Of a stretch of 14,913 nucleotides of DNA, positions 4,854 through 12,806 are shown piece by piece. Source of the stretch: Candidatus Sulfotelmatobacter sp. (GTDB lineage: Bacteria > Acidobacteriota > Terriglobia > Terriglobales > Acidobacteriaceae); NCBI GenBank assembly GCA_030037575.1, contig JASHRB010000612.1:1-14913 (forward strand). Reading direction: 5' to 3'. How positions within the stretch are numbered: position 1 is the first letter of the stretch; each line of letters opens with the position of its first letter. Under the pieces are notes generated by a model that ran no database searches, was not told the origin of the DNA, and saw nothing but the letters and a program-made list of their open reading frames with translations. The position numbers and the translations under genes were made by a program.

Positions 4854-5549
4854 CTACGGTCCCACGGTTACATTCAGCGGCCTCGGCGTTTGCAGCATCT
4901 GCCGGTAAATCGCGTTCCGTTTTGCGATCTCGCCCACCACGCTGACGTTCACCAGATAGCGACCGTTCGGCAGGCTCTCTCCAAAGGGCAGCGCCATGCC
5001 CGTGGTCGCGGTTGCCAACACGAAGTGCTGGTATCCAATTTCCGTCGCCCGTCCGTTTTCTGCGACCGCCTTCACATCGAAAGTCAGCGCAATGTCTTCC
5101 GGCGTGGTGTTTGAAACCTCCACACTGCCTTCGATCCGGTTCCCGCTCACATGGGCTGGAATCTTCCACGCAACCCTGATGGCGTCCAGCACTTTAATCA
5201 CGAATCCCCGCTGTAGGGCCTGCTGCGGTTGGCTGCCATCCCTCACCGCAATCACAAATGAAAATTCTCCCGGCCGCTGGGCCGCTCCTTCCAGCAGCCC
5301 ATCTTCTGTCAGCCGGATTCCCGGCGGCAGGCTCCCGCTCAGAAGCTTCCACTGCAGCGTGGGTACGTAACTGCCCCGCGCGTGAAACCTGAGATGATAA
5401 GGGCCTTGGGGATAGGTGTCGGGCAACTCCGCGGGCTCAATGACGAGTCCGCCATTGCCGCCATCGTCTTTGTCCTGATCGCTTTGCGCGAAACCGTACC
5501 CGGTCGCGAGGGTGAGCATCGCGAGCACAACCAGCCAGCATCGAACCAT
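4854..5549 (-). CDS. Secreted protein with a He_PIG-type Ig-like domain
   Basis: From the ATG at 5549 the protein has 231 residues. An export signal (MVRCWLVVLAMLTLATGYGFAQ) is followed by an acidic, glycine-rich linker (DQDKDDGGNGG). Residues about 28-115 show the putative Ig fold pattern called He_PIG, with AELPDTYPQGPYHLRFHARG, WKLLSGSLPPGIRLTEDGLL and AAQRPGEFSFVIAVRDGSQP. The C-terminal half is strand-rich (GNRIEGSVEVSNTTPEDIAL, then PNGRYLVNVSVVGEIAKRNA) and may be a second beta-sandwich. Such proteins are periplasmic or surface-attached binding modules with no known enzyme activity. The open frame extends to a TTG at 5564; the ATG is preferred because the signal peptide starts there. 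Before the element inserted at 4815, this gene would have ended about 120 bp upstream of the efflux-associated membrane protein on the same strand, so an original shared transcript is plausible. Confidence 0.82.
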   Translation of the reverse strand: MVRCWLVVLAMLTLATGYGFAQSDQDKDDGGNGGLVIEPAELPDTYPQGPYHLRFHARGSYVPTLQWKLLSGSLPPGIRLTEDGLLEGAAQRPGEFSFVIAVRDGSQPQQALQRGFVIKVLDAIRVAWKIPAHVSGNRIEGSVEVSNTTPEDIALTFDVKAVAENGRATEIGYQHFVLATATTGMALPFGESLPNGRYLVNVSVVGEIAKRNAIYRQMLQTPRPLNVTVGP

Positions 5550-5728
5550 AGGAATGTCTTGCAATCGAAATTAGGGCTTATGCCTTCCCTGCACTCAACC
5601 TATCACTTGCTCAACCCAAGAATGTAAAAATGTGTAACAGCTTGCATTTGCGACAACATTTTTCTCCACGAGGTGCTACTTATTTCAAGGAGCTGGGTTT
5701 AATGCAGATGAATTCTTGTGCTAACCTC

Positions 5729-5766
5729 GGAGCTGAGGGTGACGGCTCCAGACTGATGCCTCTCAG
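5729..5766 (+). promoter_or_regulatory. Possible folded 5' leader before the lipoprotein gene
   Basis: Two mutually exclusive pairings are visible just before the ribosome site. One is GGAGC with GGCTCC (5729-5733 with 5744-5749). The other is CTGAG with CTCAG (5733-5737 with 5762-5766), whose right arm abuts the GGGGGAAG Shine-Dalgarno. I do not recognise a known riboswitch; this may be a weak translational control or chance. Confidence 0.25.
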
Positions 5767-5775
5767 GGGGAAGTT

Positions 5776-7425
5776 ATGTCTGCACGCAATGCGTTCGTCC
5801 TGCTCCTCGCGCTTTCGTCCATCACACTCTTGATTGCCTGCGGCGGCAGCGGAAGCCAGCCGGCCAACGCTGTAGCGCCGCCCAGCGGTTCATTTGCCAA
5901 TAGCGATCTCAACGGAACCTACGTCTTTGCCATTTCCGGTACTGACTCCAACGGATACTCGTACGCAATGGCGGGCACCTTTGCCGCCAATGGCGGCGGC
6001 AACGCATGCAGCACCAAAGGGCAGATCACGAGCGGCACGCTGGACATTGCCGACATTGACAGCTCGGAGTTCAGCGGCCCGGTCGCCCGCGCCTCGATAT
6101 CGGGCTCCTACTGCATCGGCGTGGATGGGCGCGGACAGGCCACGGTCACGACCAACATCGGCCAAGGCTTCCCCAGCCTCACTTTCGATTTCGTGCTGCA
6201 AAACACCTCGCACGGCTTGATCACCGAATTTGACTCATTTGGCACCAGCAGCGGCACGCTTGACCTCCAGTCCTCATCCAGCGTGACGCCTGAAGCTTAT
6301 GCGTTTCTTTTTTCCGGCGCCACCTACGGGAGCGACGATACTCCGATCGCCAGCGCCGGCAACTTTACCGTCGCCAGCGGCGGGGGCATCACGGGAACAG
6401 CGGACTTCAACGACGGAGCGGCGGCTACCTACACCAATGAGGACCTGGCCGGCAAGGTGGTGGCCTCCTCTTCCGCTCCCTCATCGGAGTTCACCACGGC
6501 CACATATGCGGGCCTGGTTTTCGACGTATTTCCCATTGATACAACCCATTTGAAGTTCATCGAGATGGACTCCACTGCCACCCAAACTGGCGACGCGTTT
6601 TGGCAGACGACCCCCACCATGCCGACGGGAAATCTGGCCTTCACTCTCGGGGGTGAAATATCTTCGAGCGTATTCGCTGCCGGCGGCTATATGGTAACCG
6701 ACGGCGCGGGCGATATTACCGCCTCATCGAGCGAAGACTTCAACGAAGATGGCACACTTTCTCCGACCTCGTCGCCCAGCTTTACGGGCAGCTACGCGGC
6801 CACCAGCGGAAATGCCGGACGGTACACTTTGACCGGCTTTTCTGGGTTTTCCGGGGGCACGTCGTATGCGGCCTATCCTTCGAGTGGGGGGGTGCTGATG
6901 CTCGAAATCGAGTCTCCTCCGGTGGGAATCACTGTGGGCGCGGCCTACGCGCAAACCTCCGGAGCCAGCTTTGCCGCCTCGGAGGGCTACGGGTTAAACC
7001 TCTCGGGGGACAACCTGTCGGAAAGCTCGGAGGTTGACGACATTGCCGAATTCACCGCCAAAAGCAGCGGCGAGACCGTGACTGGCATCATCGACGAGAA
7101 CTCAACCGTCGACGGGCCGGCCACCTATGGCGCAACCCTGAGCGGCACCTATGAGCTTATCGGCACCAGCGGTCGTGGCGAAATCGCAGCCACCGCCGGA
7201 GCCAATTCGTCCAATACCACGCTGAACGGCGGATTCGGCCTCGTGTTTTATACCGTCGACGGCACCACCTTCCCCTTCATGGAATACGACACTACGCAAG
7301 TTTCGACCGGCGTGTTCGTGGAGCAGAGTCCGTCCACCAGTTCGTCCTCCGTGACCAAGGCACACGCCCTGTACGCGCCGCATTCGCTGTTTCACCCGCG
7401 AGCGGCCCGGGAGAAGAAGCAGTAA
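5776..7425 (+). CDS. Repeat-domain lipoprotein of acidobacterial type
   Basis: The 549-residue product starts with a lipoprotein signal and lipobox LIAC (cysteine 22), followed by GGSGSQPANAVAPPSG, so it should be lipid-anchored in the envelope. The rest consists of about four diverged beta-rich units of 110-130 residues, each with a GxYxFxxSGxxxxG-like opening. They begin at LNGTYVFAISGTD (about residue 44), AYAFLFSGATYGS (about 174), NLAFTLGGEISSS (about 284) and GYGLNLSGDNLSE (about 405). Phrases such as AGTFAANGGG and AGNFTVASGGGITGTADFND recur at matching places. Low-complexity Gly/Ser/Thr-rich lipoproteins of this kind are common in Acidobacteria; I know of no defined function. GGGGGAAG sits 4 nt before the ATG. 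The gene is monocistronic, ending in a strong terminator. Confidence 0.85.
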   Translation: MSARNAFVLLLALSSITLLIACGGSGSQPANAVAPPSGSFANSDLNGTYVFAISGTDSNGYSYAMAGTFAANGGGNACSTKGQITSGTLDIADIDSSEFSGPVARASISGSYCIGVDGRGQATVTTNIGQGFPSLTFDFVLQNTSHGLITEFDSFGTSSGTLDLQSSSSVTPEAYAFLFSGATYGSDDTPIASAGNFTVASGGGITGTADFNDGAAATYTNEDLAGKVVASSSAPSSEFTTATYAGLVFDVFPIDTTHLKFIEMDSTATQTGDAFWQTTPTMPTGNLAFTLGGEISSSVFAAGGYMVTDGAGDITASSSEDFNEDGTLSPTSSPSFTGSYAATSGNAGRYTLTGFSGFSGGTSYAAYPSSGGVLMLEIESPPVGITVGAAYAQTSGASFAASEGYGLNLSGDNLSESSEVDDIAEFTAKSSGETVTGIIDENSTVDGPATYGATLSGTYELIGTSGRGEIAATAGANSSNTTLNGGFGLVFYTVDGTTFPFMEYDTTQVSTGVFVEQSPSTSSSSVTKAHALYAPHSLFHPRAAREKKQ

Positions 7426-7452
7426 CTCAATTTTCGATTACCAGAAAGAGAA

Positions 7453-7480
7453 GGCGCGGCTTCGGCCGCGCCGTGTTTTT
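7453..7480 (+). terminator. Rho-independent terminator after the lipoprotein gene
   Basis: GGCGCGGC and GCCGCGCC form an 8-bp perfect stem closed by a TTCG tetraloop, followed after three bases by TTTTT. It lies 28 bp past the lipoprotein stop codon. Confidence 0.88.
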
Positions 7481-7601
7481 GCTCTTCGCCGGCGCCGGAA
7501 GCGAACCTTGCCCCTCGTGACCTTGGTTACCTTTAAGAATTCCGAACTGCTCCGCACAATGGCATCGAAGATGTTTGCTTAAATTCTTTCGGAGACCACG
7601 A

Positions 7602-8072
7602 GTGCTCTACCGACGTTTTGCGCGCGCATTTCTATTTGTCGTTCTCGCCGCTGCCCTGGCCTCGGCGCGCGATCTCGCCGTGGTGGCCAACAAGGCCAAC
7701 GACGAAAAAGCGATCACCGTCGCCGACCTGGTCAAGGTTTGCCGGGCGCAGAGCAGCCACTGGCCCGATGGCAAGCCGGTCACCTTTGTAATGCGCCCGC
7801 CCTCCGCGCCGGAGATGAAGTTGGTTCTGGACAAGATTTATGAGATGTCGGAGAACGAGGTCAACGGATTGATCGTCAGCTCGAATCGCGGGCGTTTCAG
7901 TCATCCCGCCATTGTGATCGCGAATTCCGATGAAGATCTGGTGAATAAGGTCGCTTCGCTGCCGGGTGCGGTGGGCGTGGTCGATGTGTATTCGATTAAC
8001 AGCAGCGTGTTCGTGCTCAAAATCGGCGGAAAACTACCGCTTGAACCAGGCTACCTGCTGCATGGAAATTAG
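7602..8072 (+). CDS. Small exported PstS-like substrate-binding domain protein
   Basis: The start is GTG at 7602, with GGAG 7 nt upstream; an in-frame TTG at 7575 has no ribosome site. The 156-residue product has a basic n-region and hydrophobic signal (RRFARAFLFVVLAAALASA), then DLAVVANKANDEKAITVADL, matching the start of the phosphate-binding-protein-like periplasmic fold. Further family-like features are HWPDGKPVTFVMRPPSAPEM and the end GAVGVVDVYSINSSVFVLKI. It is about half the length of PstS, so it is a single-lobe or stand-alone PBP-like domain, and phosphate binding cannot be assumed. Stand-alone copies are found near signalling or pilus genes in many bacteria. It precedes a PilZ-like gene and a hybrid kinase on the same strand, and a sensory role as a periplasmic partner is a reasonable guess. 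Confidence 0.8.
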   Translation: MLYRRFARAFLFVVLAAALASARDLAVVANKANDEKAITVADLVKVCRAQSSHWPDGKPVTFVMRPPSAPEMKLVLDKIYEMSENEVNGLIVSSNRGRFSHPAIVIANSDEDLVNKVASLPGAVGVVDVYSINSSVFVLKIGGKLPLEPGYLLHGN

Positions 8073-8098
8073 ATTCAGGGACGAGCGGTCGCAGTTTA

Positions 8099-8153
8099 GG
8101 GGTTAGGCGTCACCGCCAGCCAGCGCTTTTCCGGACGGCCGGCCCCTGACCCC
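8099..8153. repeat. Inverted repeat in the gap before the PilZ-like gene
   Basis: GGGGTTAGG (8099-8107) pairs with CCTGACCCC (8145-8153) with one G-U, enclosing 37 nt. There is no T run, so it is not called a terminator. It lies 8 bp before the PilZ-like start codon, which has no visible ribosome site. Confidence 0.35.
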
Positions 8154-8160
8154 CGACTTT

Positions 8161-8535
8161 ATGGCATCTCCCGGCGAGAAACTCGCGAACCATAAGCCGT
8201 CCACTCCGGGGCGGCGCACGCGGCGCTATCCGCGCTTTGCGCTCGATTCGCGCATCAGCGTTCGTATGTTTCAGAACGGCGAGTTCTCTGACTGCTGGGG
8301 ACACTCCACCGAACTTGGTCAGGATGGTATCGGAGCTACGCTCACCGGCAAGCTGGAAACCGGAGAGATCGTTTCGCTGGAGATTCCCCTGCCCCTCAGT
8401 CCTTATCCCCTTAAAGTGCGTGCCATCGTGCGCTACACCGACGGCCTGCGTTACGGCTTCGAATTTCTGACTCTCACGGTCGGACAGCGCGACACCATCC
8501 GCCGCGTCTGCGAAATGCTGGCCAACAAAGGATAG
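8161..8535 (+). CDS. PilZ-domain-like protein
   Basis: The 124-residue cytoplasmic protein has the PilZ layout: an N-terminal RxxxR motif (R21-R25 in RRTRRYPRF), a beta-barrel core, and a second motif region at residues 51-56. PilZ proteins bind cyclic di-GMP through RxxxR plus (D/N)xSxxG. Here the second motif reads ELGQDG, so the acidic residue is Glu and the conserved Ser is replaced by Gly. Binding may be weak or lost. Other family-like stretches are TGEIVSLEIPLPLSPYPLKV and AIVRYTDGLRYGFEFLTLT. The start ATG has no clear Shine-Dalgarno. It lies about 100-145 bp upstream of the hybrid kinase gene and could be coexpressed with it. Confidence 0.75.
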   Translation: MASPGEKLANHKPSTPGRRTRRYPRFALDSRISVRMFQNGEFSDCWGHSTELGQDGIGATLTGKLETGEIVSLEIPLPLSPYPLKVRAIVRYTDGLRYGFEFLTLTVGQRDTIRRVCEMLANKG

Positions 8536-8679
8536 CGAAAGCGCGGGCGGTCGGGCGATGAGTTTTCCACTTGGCCAATTCCTCAATCATGCACTTCCTT
8601 CAATTACCTCAGTAACTTTCGAGTCACCGCCATGCGTTCTACCATGCTTTTGGTTGAGCCGATGAGGGGGAGCTTCGGA

Positions 8680-11256
8680 ATGGGGGAACGTGTCACCCGC
8701 CCGCAGAAGTCGCGGGAACTCGCACGGGCGAAGGTTTTACGCAAGGCGCTGCAGCATGGTGCTCCGCCCGCCTTCGTTCCTCCGGAAGCCCCTAATCCTC
8801 TGGCCCAGCCTTCGCCGCTGGAATGGCGCTGCCCAGAGCCGGGTTCCCAGACTCACGAACAGAATTTAGATACGCGCCGTCGCTATCTCGAGCAGATTTT
8901 CCAGAACTCTCCTGACCCGATCATCGTGGTCGACACAAGTTTTCGCGGGCAATGTGTCAATCCGGAGTTCGAGCGCTTCTTCGGATTCACTGTCGCCGAC
9001 ACGCTGAACAAATCGATTGACGACCTGCTTTTCCCCTCCGGTCGCACCGCCGAAGCGCAATGGATTGCTCAATGCCTCGAGCGCGGGGAAAAGCTGACCC
9101 TCGAAACCCAGCGACGGCGTAAAGACGGCAGCCTGATTGACGTTTCCGTTTCTTCGGCCCCTCTCATCATCGACGGCCGTCCCGCCGCCTTCTACGCCGT
9201 TTATCGCGACATTTCCGAGCGCAAACGCGCCGAAGCCCTCAGCTCCGCTCTGTATCGCATTGCCGAAAAGGCCAGCGCCACGCAGGATCTGCAGCAGTTC
9301 TTCGCCGCCGTGCACGGCATCGTTGACCATCTGAGCTTTGCCCGTAACTTCTCGATCGCCATCCACGATACGGAGTCCGACTTGCTCACTTTTCCCTATT
9401 TCGTGGACGAACAGGCATCCGCGCCTGCTGCCCAAAAACTGGGGCGCGGGCTCATCGAATATGTTCTTCGCACCGGCGAACCTCTGCTTTGCACGCCCCA
9501 GCTTGAACAGCAGCTGCAACGGCGCGGCGAGGTGGAAAGCAACGGTTCAACTCCCCTGCAATGGCTGGGTATTCCCCTAAAAGTGAACCAACACATCTTT
9601 GGCGCCTTGGTTTTAAAAAACTACTCGCCCAACCGGCGATTCGGCGAGCGCGATAAAGATGTTCTCACGCTGGTTGCGCAACAGCTGGCCGCCGTGATTA
9701 ACCGCAAGCGCAACGAGCAGGCGCTGCGCCGCTCCGAAGTTTCTTATCGCTCCCTGATCCAGACCGCCGTCTACGGCATTTACCGTTCCTCGCTGGACGG
9801 CCGCTTCCTCGATGTTAATCCCGCCTTAATCGGAATGCTCGGCTACAGCTCCGCGCTCGAGGTTCTGTCGCTCGACCCGCAAAGAGAAGTTTTCGCCGAT
9901 CCTGCCGAGTACGCTCGCCTGATCGACGAATTTCGCCGCACCGGACGCATGGATGGGGTGGAAGTGCGCTGGAAGCGCAAAGATGGAGGCCTGATTACAG
10001 CCCGCATCAGCGGCCGTGCCGTCGCCGCCGGCGACGAGCCCGCCAACGTCATCGAGGCCATCGCCGAAGACATCACCGAGCGGCGGGTGCTGGAAGATCA
10101 ATTCCGCCAGGCGCAGAAAATGGAAGCCGTGGGCCGACTCGCCGGCGGCATTGCGCACGATTTCAATAATCTTCTCATGGTGATCGGCGGCTACACCGAG
10201 GTCTTGCTGAACGAGCTCGCCCCCGACCATCTGCAAGCCAAAGCCGAAGCCATTCAGCAAGCGGCAGATCGCGCCACCACGCTCACCCGCCAGCTCCTGG
10301 CCTTCAGCCGCAGACAGCTTCTCGAACTCAAGGTCATCGACGTGAATGCCATTGTGACCGACATGGAGCGCCTGTTGCGGCCACTCATCGGCGAGGACAT
10401 CGAGCTCAGCACTCAGCTGGCTCCGGCTATTGGCTGCACCCGTGCCGATGCCGGGCAGCTCGAGCAGGTCATCATGAATTTGGTGGTCAACTCGAAAGAT
10501 GCGCTTCCCAAAGGCGGCAGAATCTGCATTCGCACCGCCGCCGTCACCCACGACGGCTCCGACCGGCACGAGCACTCGTTCATCAAAAGCGGCCCCTATG
10601 TGATGATCTCCGTGGGCGACAACGGCCAGGGCATGGACCGGGAAACCCAGGCCCACATTTTCGAGCCCTTCTTTACCACCAAGGAAAAAGGAAAAGGCAC
10701 CGGCCTGGGGCTCTCGACCGTCTACGGCATCATCAAGCAGATTGGTGGATATATTTTCGTGCAGAGCGAGCCCGGCCACGGCACGGTCTTCACCATTTAT
10801 CTGCCTCGTGTCGATGAACCCTGCGACGCTCTGGGATCAACTTCCGTCTCTGCGACCACGGCCGGCGGCTCGGAAACCATTCTTCTCGTCGAAGACGAAG
10901 AGTCGGTTCGCCAGCTGGTGCGGGAAACCCTGGTAGCTCGCGGCTATCGCGTGTTGGAAGCGGCCAATGGCCAGGCTGCTCTGGCCGTGGCCAATAACCA
11001 TGACGACAATCTCCATCTGGTCATCACCGATGTAGTCATGCCCGGCCTCAGCGGCCATGAACTCGCCCAACAACTGCTCTCCGCACGACCCGAAATGAAG
11101 GTGCTTTATCTCTCCGGCTACGCACAGGATGCCTTTGCCGCTTCCGAAGCCCACAAAGCATTTCTGCAAAAACCCTTCACGCTGCAAAGCCTGGCTCGCA
11201 AAGTCCGCGAGGTGCTTGGCCCGGCGGCTTCGAAGGCAAGTGCGCAGTCCTGCTAA
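8680..11256 (+). CDS. Hybrid sensor histidine kinase, PAS-GAF-PAS-HisKA-HATPase-REC
   Basis: With the ATG at 8680 the protein has 858 residues and no membrane helix, so it is a soluble sensor kinase. Domains in order: PAS at about 68-189 (FQNSPDPIIVVDTSFRG, ending YRDISERKRAE); GAF at about 190-349 (FGALVLKNYSP, FGERDKDVLTLVAQQLAAVI); PAS at about 352-474 (ending IAEDITERR). HisKA follows with phospho-acceptor H493 in GGIAHDFNN. HATPase_c has N box NLVVNSKDAL, G1 box GDNGQGM, F box EPFFTTKEKGKG and G2 box GTGLGLS. A C-terminal receiver has acidic pocket EDE, phospho-acceptor D784 in ITDVVMPG and K831 in LQKPF. HDFNN-type HisKA with a fused REC is common in large hybrid kinases. I prefer 8680 because GAGGGGGAG lies 7 nt upstream; an ATG at 8632 would add 16 residues. 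The ligand is unknown. The REC probably tunes the kinase or relays phosphate. Confidence 0.93.
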   Translation: MGERVTRPQKSRELARAKVLRKALQHGAPPAFVPPEAPNPLAQPSPLEWRCPEPGSQTHEQNLDTRRRYLEQIFQNSPDPIIVVDTSFRGQCVNPEFERFFGFTVADTLNKSIDDLLFPSGRTAEAQWIAQCLERGEKLTLETQRRRKDGSLIDVSVSSAPLIIDGRPAAFYAVYRDISERKRAEALSSALYRIAEKASATQDLQQFFAAVHGIVDHLSFARNFSIAIHDTESDLLTFPYFVDEQASAPAAQKLGRGLIEYVLRTGEPLLCTPQLEQQLQRRGEVESNGSTPLQWLGIPLKVNQHIFGALVLKNYSPNRRFGERDKDVLTLVAQQLAAVINRKRNEQALRRSEVSYRSLIQTAVYGIYRSSLDGRFLDVNPALIGMLGYSSALEVLSLDPQREVFADPAEYARLIDEFRRTGRMDGVEVRWKRKDGGLITARISGRAVAAGDEPANVIEAIAEDITERRVLEDQFRQAQKMEAVGRLAGGIAHDFNNLLMVIGGYTEVLLNELAPDHLQAKAEAIQQAADRATTLTRQLLAFSRRQLLELKVIDVNAIVTDMERLLRPLIGEDIELSTQLAPAIGCTRADAGQLEQVIMNLVVNSKDALPKGGRICIRTAAVTHDGSDRHEHSFIKSGPYVMISVGDNGQGMDRETQAHIFEPFFTTKEKGKGTGLGLSTVYGIIKQIGGYIFVQSEPGHGTVFTIYLPRVDEPCDALGSTSVSATTAGGSETILLVEDEESVRQLVRETLVARGYRVLEAANGQAALAVANNHDDNLHLVITDVVMPGLSGHELAQQLLSARPEMKVLYLSGYAQDAFAASEAHKAFLQKPFTLQSLARKVREVLGPAASKASAQSC

Positions 11257-11439
11257 GCCTGCTTAATTAACAATTGTTTGGCATTCGTTGAGCGGGAAAG
11301 GCTGTGCACTTAAGATGAGGCGACCTGCAAGCGGCCTGGTGCCCCTGATCGGCCAAAGCAATCGACAAACCGATTCTTCAGTCTGCAAACTTGTGTTTTC
11401 AGTGATTTATGTGACCTAATTATCGGTCAGTGGTTCCGA

Positions 11440-11762
11440 CTACGGCTTCTCCAACGTCGCGTCGATGGTAATGCTTCCACCATTAGTGACGGTCATGGTC
11501 CGTGGCCACGGTCTCACCCTTCCTTCTCGACCGAGATTAAGTGCTCCCCCGGTGACAACTGAATTGTCGAAGGGGTACTACCCATAAATTTTCCATCAAC
11601 GTTTATGTCAGCCCCTTGAGGCGTGGACTTGACTGTCACATTCGCAGGCTGCATCGGAACGCTGGACTCGGCCTGAGGTTCCGCCGGCGGGTCGGCGGGT
11701 GCAGGCGCCTGCCGCTGTGATGGAAGCAGTCGAGGTATCTGCGAGGGCGACTTGCTTGTCAT
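11440..11762 (-). pseudogene. Frameshifted PEGA-domain protein remnant
   Basis: On the minus strand a frame from 11762 encodes a proline-rich linker and then a PEGA-type unit: NVTVKSTPQGADINVDGKFM followed by GSTPSTIQLSPGEHLISVEK. It stops at a TGA (11514) immediately after EKEG. Shifting frame at that point continues the expected end of the domain, RPWPRTMTVTNGGSITIDAT then LEKP, to a TAG at 11440. A single missing base near 11515 explains the break. PEGA domains are surface or periplasmic beta-modules seen at the C-termini of many acidobacterial exported proteins. No signal peptide or N-terminal domain is visible upstream, so this is probably the tail of a decayed gene. A sequencing or assembly error could explain the frameshift but not the missing N-terminus. 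Confidence 0.7.
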
Positions 11763-11786
11763 CGCATGGCTTCAATTTGAGCAAGG

Positions 11787-11800
11787 CGGCTTTAGCCCGG
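11787..11800. repeat. GGCTTTAGCCCGG repeat, copy 1
   Basis: CGGCTTTAGCCCGG is a near-palindrome (GGCT-TTA-GCCC). A second copy lies at 11881-11895, and a related CCGGGGCTAAG occurs at 11954-11964. Dispersed GGCTAAAGCC elements are, from memory, frequent in acidobacterial intergenic regions. Confidence 0.45.
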
Positions 11801-11880
11801 TCTTCTCCGTCTGGAATTAACCGTCCTCCGCCCCGCCAGTTTCCAGTCAGAATAACCATCTCTAGCAGCTCAGAAAATAA

Positions 11881-11895
11881 CCGGCTTTAGCCCCG
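11881..11895. repeat. GGCTTTAGCCCCGG repeat, copy 2
   Basis: CCGGCTTTAGCCCCG repeats the element at 11787-11800, about 94 bp away in the same orientation. Paired, spaced copies are how such intergenic repeats usually appear. Confidence 0.45.
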
Positions 11896-12095
11896 GCACC
11901 AACCCCCTGAAGTCACCCGTTTCGCTTTCCCGATCCATCCGCACGGCGTTCCTCCGGGGCTAAGAAATCAGTTCCCCGCCGGTGTAAAATCTTCCCGCAA
12001 CCGGAGCCTCGATTTGCATCACTAATTAAAGACAAACGGTCTGAATCCCTATTCCCGATCCGTCATCGGTACAATAACAATCTGGAGGAAAAATC

Positions 12096-12746
12096 ATGGC
12101 TCACGAACTACCCCCTCTGCCTTACGATTATGCGGGCCTCGAGCCCGTCATCGACAAGCAGACGATGACTCTGCACCACGACATGCACCACGGTGCGTAC
12201 GTAAAAAATCTCAATGCCGCAATCGAGAAGCATCCCGAACTTGGCCGGAAAACCGCCGAAGAACTCATCCGCGATCTCAATGCCATCCCCGAAGACGTTC
12301 GTGCCGCGGTCCGCAATAACGGCGGCGGCCACGTCAACCACTCCATGTTCTGGAAGATCATGAAACCCAAAGGCGGAGGCGACCCCAACGGCCCCATCGC
12401 CCAGGCAATCAACCAAGCTTTCGGCAATTTCAAAGATTTCCAGGCCAAATTCAACGACGCGGGCGCGAAGCAATTCGGCTCGGGATGGGTCTGGCTCGCA
12501 GGCAAGCCAGGGGGTGAAATTCACCTGATGTCCACTCCGAATCAGGACAATCCAATTTCGCAGGGACACTTCCCCATCTTCGGCAACGACGTTTGGGAGC
12601 ACGCCTACTACCTGAAATACAACAACCGCCGTCCGGAGTACTTGGCCGCGTGGTGGAAGGTCGTCAACTGGGACGAGATCAACACCCGCTTCGAAGCTTT
12701 TAAGGCCGGCAAATCTGTGGAAGATCTCGCCATGGCGCACCGCTAG
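12096..12746 (+). CDS. sodA: Superoxide dismutase, Mn-type of the Fe/Mn family
   Basis: The 216-residue enzyme converts superoxide to hydrogen peroxide and oxygen. It starts with the usual [18 protein letters not shown], and all four metal ligands are visible: H27 ([12 protein letters not shown]), H82 ([11 protein letters not shown]), and D165 and H169 ([12 protein letters not shown]). Residues that separate Mn from Fe enzymes favour manganese: NNGGGH before the second histidine rather than NNAAQ, and Q150 in STPNQDNP. The family normally has [10 protein letters not shown] after PIxG; here it is GNDVWEH. No signal peptide is present, so the enzyme is cytosolic. GGAGG lies 8 nt before the ATG, so the start is secure. 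The gene is followed by a strong terminator. Confidence 0.95.
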   Translation: MAHELPPLPYDYAGLEPVIDKQTMTLHHDMHHGAYVKNLNAAIEKHPELGRKTAEELIRDLNAIPEDVRAAVRNNGGGHVNHSMFWKIMKPKGGGDPNGPIAQAINQAFGNFKDFQAKFNDAGAKQFGSGWVWLAGKPGGEIHLMSTPNQDNPISQGHFPIFGNDVWEHAYYLKYNNRRPEYLAAWWKVVNWDEINTRFEAFKAGKSVEDLAMAHR

Positions 12747-12766
12747 ACCCGGCAGGCCCCAAAAAA

Positions 12767-12800
12767 GGGCGGGCCATGATCGCCCGCCCACTTTCTTTTT
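12767..12800. terminator. Bidirectional terminator between convergent genes
   Basis: GGGCGGGC (12767-12774) and GCCCGCCC (12782-12789) form an 8-bp perfect stem with a 7-nt loop. TTTCTTTTT follows on the plus strand, and six A precede it, giving a T run on the minus strand. It can end both the superoxide dismutase and the YHS gene transcripts. Confidence 0.85.
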
Positions 12801-12806
12801 AATCTT

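Larger units (their letters stand above)
11257..12095. other. Long gap with a gene remnant and GGCTTTAGCC repeats
   Basis: These 839 bp contain no intact gene that I can support. They hold a frameshifted PEGA-domain fragment (11440-11762, minus strand), copies of a GGCTTTAGCCC-type repeat (11787-11800 and 11881-11895), and the upstream region of the superoxide dismutase gene. The last includes TACAAT at 12070-12075, a fair -10 box without a convincing -35. Nothing else was seen in 11257-11439. Confidence 0.6.

Noticed and set aside
5640..5775. A known riboswitch (c-di-GMP or TPP type) before the lipoprotein gene
   Set aside because: The conserved cores I know for these classes are absent; only short alternative stems are visible.
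9826..10779. A 317-codon minus-strand open frame inside the hybrid kinase gene
   Set aside because: It is antisense to conserved HisKA and HATPase motifs and results from high-GC codon bias.
11608..11859. Minus-strand open frame overlapping the PEGA fragment
   Set aside because: It is in another frame, crosses a GGCTTTAGCC repeat and shows no domain pattern; the PEGA frame explains the region better.
12108..12791. A 227-codon minus-strand open frame antisense to the superoxide dismutase
   Set aside because: The plus strand encodes a complete dismutase with all metal ligands and a GGAGG ribosome site; the antisense frame also crosses the terminator.
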